Below, piece by piece: positions 55,516 to 63,088 of a stretch of 64,000 nucleotides of DNA. The DNA is from Hanleya hanleyi. Its lineage: Eukaryota > Mollusca > Polyplacophora > Lepidopleurida > Hanleyidae. Positions within the stretch are counted from its first letter, which is position 1, and the number at the start of each line of letters is the position of its first letter. The notes beneath the pieces were generated by a model, which saw nothing but the letters and a program-made list of their open reading frames with translations, did not search any database and was not told the origin of the DNA. The position numbers and the translations under genes are program-made. The DNA is taken from positions 97,173 to 161,172 of the forward strand of contig JAVTVY010036880.1 of the NCBI GenBank assembly GCA_036873755.1, given 5' to 3'.

Positions 55516-57660
55516 TTGTAGAACACGATAGGAAGTGTTGCGGAGCGAATCGGTGAAATTTTTGAAAAAGTACGATATAGCCCCATATAGACCATACTGG
55601 GGTATAGGACCGATGTTTGCCCCCCTGGGAAACCCACTTCTATACATTTGCGGTAGGGTTGTGGGATCTCGTTTTATTCGTCTCGTCATTTGAACACGAT
55701 AGGAAGTGTTGCGGAGCGAATCGGTGAAATTTTTGAAAAAAGTCACCGAGGCCTGGGTAGGCCCATAGGCCTATACTGCATGGCTATGGGTGTATAGGCC
55801 CATACGGGGTGGACATGTTGGAGTCTAGGTGAGTCCCTCATGGTCCAATGGGTCGAGTGAGGTCTTATTTTGAAGCTCTCGTGGAGGAGCACTTGACTAC
55901 ACTAATGGTTCGTCCGTGTTCAATAGTCTGCGCATGCGCAGTCTGGCCGTAGTATAGAAAACAGGCATTTTGGGTGCTATATAGGGGTGTGTTTGGGTTA
56001 GAGATGAGCTAATCACGTTTCGAATGGGTCGTGTGAGGTGTCAAAGTGAAGCTTGTGTGGGGTAGAGTCAGAATGGTGTGTTTTTGAATGCATGTCGCGT
56101 TAATCTGCGCATGCGCAATTGGTTGTAGTAAGTAAAGTGGCCATTTTGGGGCAGTGAAGGAAGGTATTTGGGGTCGAGATGGGCTATTCACGCTTCGAAT
56201 GCGTCCTGGAAGGTGTCATCTTGTAGTTCTCGGGGTGTACATTCCGATTTGGGGATGTTAGCGTCATCTGTGACGTCATCGGTGACGTCATCGGTACGAG
56301 TAGTAAGTAAAGTGGCCATTTTGGGGCAGTGAAGGAAGGTATTTGGGGTCGAGATGGGCTATTCACGGTTCGAATGCGTCCTGGAAGGTGTCATCTTGTA
56401 GTTCTCGGGTGTACATTCCGATTTGAGGGATGTTCGCGTCATCTTTGACGTCATCGGTGACGTCATCGGTACGAGTAGTAGCGAAAGTGGCCATTTTCGG
56501 GCAGTACATGAAGGTATTTGGGGTCGAGATGGGCTATTCACGGTTCGAATGCGTCCTGGAAGGTGTCATCTTGTAGTTCTCGGGGTGTACATTCCGATTT
56601 AAGGATGTCCGCGTCATCTGTGACGTCATCAGTGACGTCATCAGTACGAGTAGTAGCGAAAGGGGGCATTTTGGGTGCTATGTAGGGGTGTGTTTGGGGT
56701 AGAGAGGCACCATCCTTGGTTCGAATGGGTCGTGGAGGGTGTCAAAGTGAAGCTTGGGTGGGGTAGAGTCAGAATGGCGTGTTTTTGAATGCAAGTCGCG
56801 TCAATCTGCGCATGCGCAGTTGGTTGTAGTAAGTAAAGTGGCCATTTTGGGGCAGTGAAGGAAGGTATTTGGGGTCGAGATGGGCTATTCACGGTTCGAA
56901 TGCGTCCTGGAAGGTGTCATCTTGTAGTTCTCAGGGTGTACATTCCGATTTGAGGGATGTTCGCGTCATCTGTGACGTCATCGGTGACGTCATCGGTACG
57001 AGTAGTAAGTAAAGTGGCCATTTTGGGGCAGTGAAGGAAGGTATTTGGGGTCGAGATGGGCTATTCACGGTTCGAATGCGTCCTGGAAGATGTCATCTTG
57101 TAGTTCTCGGGGTGTACATTCCGTTTTGAGGGATGTCCGCGTCATCTGTGACGTCATTGATGACGTCATCGGTACGAGTAGTAGCGAAAGTGGACATTTT
57201 GTGGGTGCGTGGGGGTGAGTTTGGTGTAGAGAGGGACTATCCTTAGTCCGAATGCGTCGTGTGAGGTGTCATTTTGTAGCTCTCGAGGTGTACATTCCGA
57301 GTTGAGGCATGTCCGAAGCATCTGTGACGTCATTGTTGACGTCATCAGTAGGAGTAGTAGCGAAAGTGGACATTTTGGGGCAGTGAAGGAAGGTATTCGG
57401 AGTAGAGAGGAACCATCCTTGGTCCGAATGCGTCCTGAGAGGTGTCATGTTGTAGCTCTCGGGGTGTACATTCCGAGTTGAGGGATATCCACAGCATCTG
57501 TGACGTCATTGGTGACGTCATCAGTAGGAGTAGTAGCGAAAGTGAGCATTTTGGGTCAGTGAAGGATGGTATTTGGTGTAGAGATGGGCCATCCTTGGTC
57601 CGAATGCGTCGTGTGAGGTGTCATCTTGTAGCAACGATCACCAACGCCATTCTTAATGCT
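55516..57660. repeat. Satellite field, right part (~175 bp units with CRE palindromes)
   Basis: Units restart near 56136, 56312, 56487, 56663, 56838, 57014, 57190, 57366 and 57540. They share GTGGCCATTTTGGGGCAGTG, GGTATTTGGGGTCGAGATGG, TTCGAATGCGTCCTGGAAGG and GTGTACATTCCGATTTGAGG. Seven units carry two TGACGTCA words 12 bp apart (TGACGTCATCGG twice), 14 in all by my count. Units near 55930, 56105 and 56810 instead carry CTGCGCATGCGCA. The field borders the finger-gene palindrome, and a unit in inverse orientation lies at its centre (about 61330-61510). Confidence 0.85.
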
Positions 57661-58124
57661 TCAACGCCCAGGTGAAATAGCTCAGAAGCTCTGATATTCC
57701 ATGGAATTGTCACTAATTCTTCGAAATGCAGTGACGCCCGTCGTCACACCTTAACACTCTAACATAACACCATGATATAGACCGGACAGAGAACAACAAC
57801 AGCAACAACAACAATGATCACACATGAGAGAACAACAACAACAAGAAGTTTTTTTTCATATAGTTTATTCTCCCCAATGTTACATCATACCCACGTTGGG
57901 GGAGCCGCGTTGGGTATATTTACAATTCAAGAATATTCTTGTCCAATCAGAGGCCACCATTTGCATCTGTCATATTCGTTCCTGTCCGTTAGATGTATTC
58001 TCGGCTACTCTTGTCCAATCAGAAGTCGCCATTTCAGAAAGTTCCATCTTCGGCCATGTTCGCTCTGAACCGTTTGTTCTAATCGTCATCGGACAGGCCA
58101 GGATACCGTTGAGGAAACTTATCC
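57661..58124 (-). other. 3' region of finger gene copy A' (polyA signals, stem-loop)
   Basis: On the minus strand a GGGTATGATG stem-loop region is followed by AATAAA (57864-57869 as TTTATT). These match the 3' region of the other copies (62814-62868). CAACAACAACAA microsatellite words follow at 57795-57845. Confidence 0.5.
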
Positions 58125-59108
58125 TCAGATAGTTGTTTGCGCATTCTGAGTATCTATCAGTGCATGGGTGAATACTTTCATCCGATGGGGGTGGTGGGTC
58201 AGTTTAACCACGAAGAACGTAACATTGGTGACCCTCTCCACTATCCACTTGGTGTTGGGACGCTGTTCATAGGCCCATTCTAAGGGATCCACAGTGTCCA
58301 GTTGGGCCAGCATCGTCTCTAGCGACGCCCGATTGGTGATTGTGAAAGGATGGTCGTACACTGGGTTGATGGCACTGGAATAGAAATAGCACAATTCACG
58401 CGTCATCTTATGGCATACGATGTACCCAAATGCTACATTTAATGTGAAGGACGTAGGTTGGTCATTGAAGATGGCTTCCACGTAGCTGCGTAGACGGGCG
58501 AGGTCGGTCAGTCGGAAATTGTACAAGTCCAATATAGGGCGATGACGGTGGAAGCAGTGTCGGATCATAGACCAATGGCGTCGATACATCTCACTCACTG
58601 GATGATCTTCGGGTAAGAGATCGCTGGGAACATTCACCGCATCTTCCAGAAAATGTTCGTTGTTGTCAGGCGTATGACTGGAAACAGTGATGCTAGGGAC
58701 CGGCTGGATATCTAGGCTCTTCTGAGCTGTGGGTATAGGCGGGCTCTCTGTGATCGCATCACCAGTGGCATTCTCCTCCCCGGGTTCATCTTCAGTGGAT
58801 CTGTCCCTCCTGGGTACCTCTTTAGTGGAAAGTTGTCCCTCATGCCGTGGTGACGGACCATGAATCAAACGCTCATGCCGTTTTAACTGACTGGGTCGTT
58901 TGAAGAGTTGACCACATTCTTCGCATGGACGCTTGGGTGGCCCATGAATTGAACGTCCATGGCGCTGTAAATGATCTGGGCGCTGAAACGACAGTGTAGG
59001 CCTACATATCGCAAGCAGAGTTTATAATTCTTATTCATCTGTGCTCAGCCCTGTTATGGCAACAAATGAAGAAAGGAATGATTTTATAATGGAAAAGCAA
59101 GTGAACAT
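58125..59108 (-). pseudogene. C2H2 finger gene, copy A' (left arm), fingers destroyed
   Basis: It has the same promoter and start (MFTC, ATG at 59108) as copy A at 63089. Within about 80 bp (59020-59098) the finger-coding sequence is heavily altered and runs into a stop after about 25 codons. From 58868 the frame is open again for 247 codons: the tail of finger 3, the acidic linker (STEDEPGEENATGDAI), and the conserved domain with HCFHRHRPILDLYNFRLTDL, FNDQPTSFTLNVAFGYIVCH and ERVTNVTFFVVKL. The C-terminus differs from copy B because one extra base changes the frame (HHPHRMKV instead of an NQPIG-stop ending). This copy can no longer make a finger protein. Confidence 0.7.
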
Positions 59109-59162
59109 CTTGGTGGTTGACAGAGTGTCTGATGAAACGGCCAGGCCGTTTCCTTTTTATAG
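59109..59162 (-). promoter_or_regulatory. TATA-palindrome-Initiator promoter of copy A'
   Basis: The minus strand reads CTATAAAAAGGAAACGGCC. The TATA box is at 59155-59162, the 19 bp palindrome at 59134-59152, then TCAGACACTCTGTC and the start codon. Still intact although the gene it serves is broken. Confidence 0.7.
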
Positions 59163-59549
59163 CAAGCTAGCTGTTGATCTATTTATAGCACAATCAGTTC
59201 TAAACTAGGGGAAAACCCCTATCACCTCTAGCCAAAAGGGCTAATATCGGTCCCCGGGCTTATTGGGATCTGCCTATCAAGTCAATGGGGTGATGTGAAT
59301 AACAACAAGTTCAGCAATGTTCATACAGTTTATTATCCCCCCAAATTTTACATCATACCCAGGCTGGGGGAGCCGCCCTGGGTATGTTTAGTATGTTTCG
59401 CATTCGAAATATCAAACACCGTGTTTTATTATTCAACGCATCGTCACATCAGGCACAAGTGTTTACTGAGCTCAAGTCAACGATCAGCATGTAGACATAG
59501 AGAGTATGTACGGCATGTTGTGGTATTCATCAGTGCATGGGTGACGCAT
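59163..59549 (-). other. 3' region of copy B' and upstream region of copy A'
   Basis: Contains the conserved stem-loop (CATACCCAGG...CTGGGTATG) and two AATAAA signals (as TTTATT at 59425-59430 and 59329-59334) for the B' transcript. The conserved upstream promoter block of A' follows (GATCAACAGCTAGCTTGCTA in reverse). The two genes are head-to-tail in this arm. Confidence 0.6.
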
Positions 59550-60470
59550 TCACCCGATGGGTTGATTGGTCGTCTTGGTCACGAAAAACGTAACATTGGT
59601 CACCCTGTTTACCACCCATTGTGTGTTGGGTCGTTGTTGTTGGGCCCATCTCAAGGCATCCAATTGTTCCACTTGGTCCAGCATCATCTCTAGTGACCTC
59701 CGGTTAATGATGGTAAACGGTTGGTCGTACACTGGGTTGAAGGCACTGGAATAGAAATAGCGCAATTCACCCGTCATCTTATGGCATAAGATGTACCCAA
59801 ATGCTACATTTAATGTGAAGGCCGTTGGTTGGTCATTGAAGATGGTTTCCACGTAGCTGCGTAGACGGGTGAGGTTGGTCAGTGGGAAATTGTAGATATC
59901 TTGAATAGGGCGATGACGGTGGAAACAGTGCCGTGTCATGGACCAATGGCGCCGAGAGATGTCACTCTCTGGATGATCTTCGGGTAAGAGATCGCTAGGA
60001 ACATTTATGGGCTCGTCCAGAAAATGTTCGATGTATGACGTATGACTCGAAACCGTAACGGTGGGGTCCGGCCGGAAATCCAGGCTCTTCCCAACTGTAG
60101 GCATAGGCGGGCTCTCCGTCATCGCATCACCAGTGGCGTTCGTCTTCCCGGGCTTATCTTCAGTGGGTCTGACCTTCCGCGGCTCCTCTTCAGTAGGAAG
60201 TTGTCGCCAAAACCGTGGTGACGGACCATGGATCAAACGCTGATGCCGTTTTAACTGACTGCGTCGTTTGAAGAGTTGACCACAATCCTTACATTGTTCC
60301 GTCGCGTCCTCGTGGAATGAACGTTCGTGGCGCAGTAAAGCATCTTCCCGATTAAATGACCGTGCGCAGGTTATACAAGTATACAGTCCATCGTTGTGGG
60401 TGGAGGTCTCGTGGCGTCGTAAACTATCTAGACGAGTAAACTTCTTCTGGCAAGTTGTGCAAGTGAACAT
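59550..60470 (-). CDS. Three-finger C2H2 protein with conserved C-terminal domain, copy B' (left arm)
   Basis: 306 codons, intact. Three C2H2 fingers at residues 4-25 (C4, C7, H20, H25), 32-53 (C32, C35, H48, H53) and 60-81 (C60, C63, H76, H81) give a sequence-specific DNA-binding N-terminus. A charged Pro/Ser/Thr-rich linker (~82-165) follows. The C-terminal domain (~167-306) includes PSDLLPEDHPESDISRRHWS, HCFHRHRPIQDIYNF, TRLRSYVETIFNDQPTAFTL, NVAFGYILCHKMTGELRYFY, QQRPNTQWVV and RVTNVTFFVTKTTNQPIG. The domain recalls a region found in large uncharacterised, apparently mobile, invertebrate proteins, where it precedes further domains; here the protein stops after PIG. It differs from copy B (61731) at six residues I can see, two in the finger/linker half. 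No intron is needed. Function unproven; a DNA-binding regulator or the specificity subunit of a mobile element are both possible. Confidence 0.7.
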   Translation of the reverse strand: MFTCTTCQKKFTRLDSLRRHETSTHNDGLYTCITCARSFNREDALLRHERSFHEDATEQCKDCGQLFKRRSQLKRHQRLIHGPSPRFWRQLPTEEEPRKVRPTEDKPGKTNATGDAMTESPPMPTVGKSLDFRPDPTVTVSSHTSYIEHFLDEPINVPSDLLPEDHPESDISRRHWSMTRHCFHRHRPIQDIYNFPLTNLTRLRSYVETIFNDQPTAFTLNVAFGYILCHKMTGELRYFYSSAFNPVYDQPFTIINRRSLEMMLDQVEQLDALRWAQQQRPNTQWVVNRVTNVTFFVTKTTNQPIG

Positions 60471-60523
60471 CTTGGTGGTTGACAGAGTGTCTGATGAAAC
60501 GGCCAGGCCGCTTCCCTTTTATA
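60471..60523 (-). promoter_or_regulatory. TATA-palindrome-Initiator promoter of copy B'
   Basis: TATAAAAG (complement of 60517-60523) is followed by GCGGCCTGGCCGTTTCATC, TCAGACACTCTGTC as Initiator about 30 bp downstream of TATA, and the ATG about 50 bp downstream. Confidence 0.7.
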
Positions 60524-60830
60524 GCACTGGTGATCTATTTTTAGCACACTCAGTTCAACTATCCCCAAGTCGAGAGCCGAGCCGTGACATCTTCGGTAAC
60601 CTCCGTGTCTCTTTGGGCACCTCAAAGCCTGTGGAGCTCAGAGCTCAGAAGTGACATTTGCATATGACCTCTGCGAGGTCACAGGGCAGTGAAGGATGGT
60701 ATTTGGTGTAGAGATGCTCCGAGCTCGCGGAGCTCTTGGAGCTCCGGAGCTCATGGAACTCGGAGCTCCGGAGCTCCGACGCCACCACCAGGCGTTGACG
60801 GGCGTTGCTACAAGAGAACTCGGAGCTCCG

Positions 60831-60993
60831 GAGCTCCGGAGGTCACTTCCGCTTCCGTTCACGTGACCGGAACTGACCTTTGACCCCGGCGCGCGCGGTG
60901 TAAAGGTTTCCACCGCGGTGGAAACCTTTGCGCGCCGGGGTCAAAGGTCAGTTCCGGTCACGTGAACGGAAGCGGAAGTGACCTCCGGAGCTC
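60831..60993. repeat. ~163 bp near-perfect hairpin at the palindrome centre
   Basis: The centre is CACCGCGGTG (60911-60920). The arms are about 80 bp, complementary apart from about 7 extra bases in the left arm next to GCGCGC. Each arm contains an E-box (TTCACGTGAC), a DR1-type GGGTCAAAGGTCA word and GGAGCTCCGGAGG. It is GC-rich, unlike the surroundings. Confidence 0.9.
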
Positions 60994-61035
60994 TATGAGC
61001 TCCGCCGAGTTCCAAGAGCATCCGAAATGCGGACG

Positions 61036-61068
61036 TACATCCAGCAACGAGACGCCTTTACTTTCTTT
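61036..61068 (+). other. Short conserved coding-like segment (YIQQRDAFTFF), second site
   Basis: The reading continues as YPKRKVLADGVSTTYLDL before a stop. The same eleven residues occur at 40964-40996 with only synonymous differences. A possible GTGAGC donor lies 30 bp downstream. The parent gene is unknown. Confidence 0.4.
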
Positions 61069-61180
61069 TACCCGAAACGGAAAGTCCTGGCCGATGGTGT
61101 GAGCACTACTTACTTGGACTTGTGAAAAATTGTCGAACACACTATATAACTGTTGATACACGAGTTTAAAACTGTAAACA

Positions 61181-61265
61181 GTCAGGCTGGCCGAGTGGTC
61201 TAAGGCGCCGGTATTAAGTGCTGGTCGGCGAAGAGCTGGCGTAGGTTCGAATCCTACTCCTGACA
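61181..61265 (+). tRNA. tRNA-Leu (anticodon UAA), possibly a pseudogene
   Basis: 85 nt. Acceptor GTCAGGC pairs with TCCTGAC except for one C/T mismatch at the last position. The A box is TGGCCGAGTGG, the anticodon loop is ATTAAGT with anticodon TAA, a long class II variable arm is present, the T arm is GTAGG-TTCGAAT-CCTAC, and the discriminator is A. A run of 14 T follows at 61268, a strong Pol III terminator. The anticodon stem contains two G-T pairs, and with the acceptor mismatch this leaves some doubt about function. It is unusual in lying at the centre of an inverted duplication. Confidence 0.75.
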
Positions 61266-61677
61266 GATTTTTTTTTTTTTGTACCTTATACATACCACTA
61301 CTATTCTATTTGTACATACCACCTGTATTCTATTTGTACATAGTGTATACTCCTTCACTGCTAAAAAATGCCCACTTTCGCTACTACTCGTACTGATGAC
61401 GGCACCAATGACGTCATAGATGCTGTGGCTATCCCTAAAATTGGGGTCTACACCCCGAGAGCTACAACATGACACCTCCCATGACGCATTCGGATCAATC
61501 CTTCACTGCCCTGTGACCTCGCAGAGGTCATATGCAAATGTCACTTCCGAGCTCTGAGCTCCACAGTCTTTGAGGTGCCCAAAGAGACCCGGAGGTTACC
61601 GAAGATGTCACGGCTCGGCTCTCGACTTGGGGATAGTTGAACTGAGTGTGCTAAAAATAGATCACCAGCTAGCGTGC

Positions 61678-61730
61678 TATAAAAGGGAAGCGGCCTGGCC
61701 GTTTAATCAGACACTCTGTCAACCACCAAG
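61678..61730 (+). promoter_or_regulatory. TATA-palindrome-Initiator promoter of copy B
   Basis: TATAAAA at 61678-61684, CGGCCTGGCCG at 61691-61701, TCAG Initiator at 61707 (about 30 bp after TATA), ATG at 61731. An upstream block GTGCTAAAAATAGATCACCA is shared in diverged form with copy A. The core spacing is textbook for Pol II. Confidence 0.75.
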
Positions 61731-62651
61731 ATGTTCACTTGCACAACTTGCCAGAAGAAGTTTACTCGTCTAGATAGTTTACGACGCCACGAGACCTCCA
61801 CCCACAACGATGGACTGTATACTTGTATAACCTGCGCACGGTCATTTAATCGGGAAGATGCTTTACTGCGCCACGAACGTTCATTCCACAAGGACGCGAC
61901 GGAACAATGTAAGGATTGTGGTCAACTCTTCAAACGACGCAGTCAGTTAAAACGGCATCAGCGTTTGATCCATGGTCCGTCACCACGGTTTTGGCGACAA
62001 CTTCCTACTGAAGAGGAGCCGCGGAAGGTCAGACCCACTGAAGATAAGCCCGGTAAGACGAACGCCACTGGTGATGCGATGACGGAGAGCCCGCCTATAC
62101 CTACAGTTGGGAAGAGCCTGGATTTCCGGCCGGACCCCACCGTTACGGTTTCGAGTCATACGTCACACATCGAACATTTTCTGCACGAGCCCATAAATGT
62201 TCCTAGCGATCTCTTACCCGAAGATCATCCAGAGAGTGACATCTCTCGGCGCCATTGGTCCATGACACGGCACTGTTTCCACCGTCATCGCCCTATTCAA
62301 GATATCTACAATTTCCCACTGACCAGCCTCACCCGTCTACGCAGCTACGTGGAAACCATCTTCAATGACCAACCTACGGCCTTCACATTAAATGTAGCAT
62401 TTGGGTACATCTTATGCCATAAGATGACGGGTGAATTGCGCTATTTCTATTCCAGTGCCTTCAACCCGGTGTACGACAAACCGTTTACCATCATTAACCG
62501 GAGGTCACTAGAGATGATGCTGGACCAAGTGGAACAATTGGATGCCTTGAGATGGGCCCAACAACAACGACCCAACACACAATGGGTGGTAAAGAGGGTG
62601 ACCAATGTTACGTTTTTCGTGACCAAGACGACCAATCAACCCATCGGGTGA
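61731..62651 (+). CDS. Three-finger C2H2 protein with conserved C-terminal domain, copy B (right arm)
   Basis: 306 codons, intact. Start chosen at the first ATG after the TATA/Initiator, giving MFTCTTCQKKFTRLDSLRRH. The three C2H2 fingers are at the same positions as in copy B'. The linker contains TEEEPRKVRPTEDKPGKTNA. The C-terminal domain carries NVAFGYILCHKMTGELRYFY and QQRPNTQWVVKRVTNVTFFV, ending NQPIG. Differences from B' are E/K at residue 55, M/I in PPIPT, Y/H and D/H near IEHFL, N/S in LTSLTR, Q/K in PVYDKP and N/K in VVKRV. All fingers and all hydrophobic landmarks of the domain are conserved, which argues that both copies are or were recently under selection. Function is not established. 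Confidence 0.75.
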   Translation: MFTCTTCQKKFTRLDSLRRHETSTHNDGLYTCITCARSFNREDALLRHERSFHKDATEQCKDCGQLFKRRSQLKRHQRLIHGPSPRFWRQLPTEEEPRKVRPTEDKPGKTNATGDAMTESPPIPTVGKSLDFRPDPTVTVSSHTSHIEHFLHEPINVPSDLLPEDHPESDISRRHWSMTRHCFHRHRPIQDIYNFPLTSLTRLRSYVETIFNDQPTAFTLNVAFGYILCHKMTGELRYFYSSAFNPVYDKPFTIINRRSLEMMLDQVEQLDALRWAQQQRPNTQWVVKRVTNVTFFVTKTTNQPIG

Positions 62652-63035
62652 ATGCGTCACCCATGCACTGATCAATACCACAACATGCCGTACATACTCT
62701 CTATGTCTACATGCTGATCGTTGACTTGAGCTCAGTAAACACTTGTGCCTGATGTGACGATGCGTTGAATAATAAAACACGGTGTTTGATATTTCGAATG
62801 CGAACATACTAAACATACCCAGGGCGGCTCCCCCAGGCTGGGTATGATGTAACATTGGGGATAATAAACTGTATGAACATTGCTGAACTTGTTGTTATTC
62901 ACATCACCCCATTGACTTGATAGGCAGATCCCAATAAGCCCGGGGATCGATATTAGCCCTTTTGGCTAGAGGTGATAGGGGTTTTCCCCTAGTTTAGAAC
63001 TGATTGTGCTAAAAAAAGATCAACAGCTAGCTTGC
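62652..63035 (+). other. 3' region of copy B and upstream region of copy A
   Basis: AATAAA occurs near 62769 and at 62863-62868. Before the second is a stem-loop, CATACCCAG (62814-62822) with CTGGGTATG (62838-62846), followed by ATGTAACATTGGGG. The same stem-loop and signal follow all copies. The remainder is the conserved upstream block of copy A. Confidence 0.65.
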
Positions 63036-63088
63036 TATAAAAATGAAACGGCCTGGCCGTTTCATCAGACACTCTGTCAACCACCAAG
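63036..63088 (+). promoter_or_regulatory. TATA-palindrome-Initiator promoter of copy A
   Basis: TATAAAAA at 63036-63043, palindrome GAAACGGCCTGGCCGTTTC at 63045-63063, TCAGACACTCTGTC Initiator, then ATG at 63089. Confidence 0.75.

Larger units (their letters stand above)
58201..60697 (-). repeat. Left arm of the finger-gene palindrome (visible part)
   Basis: Positions x and about 122201-x are reverse complements, pairing 58201-60697 with 61498-64000. The right arm is cut by the window end, so the left arm probably extends beyond 58201 towards 57.7 kb. The inner boundary is GGCAGTGAAGGAT (60685-60697), paired with ATCCTTCACTGCC (61498-61510). The central spacer is 800 bp. Confidence 0.85.
60698..61497. 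other. Central spacer of the finger-gene palindrome
   Basis: Contains GAGCTC-rich repeats (60715-60840), a large hairpin (60831-60993), a short coding-like segment (61036-61068), a tRNA-Leu-like gene (61181-61265) and an inverted satellite unit with TGACGTCA (61330-61497). No protein gene is called. Confidence 0.7.

Noticed and set aside
60958..61293. 111-codon minus-strand frame containing SGVGFEPTPALRRP
   Set aside because: This is the antisense of the tRNA-like gene, a well-known spurious protein pattern.
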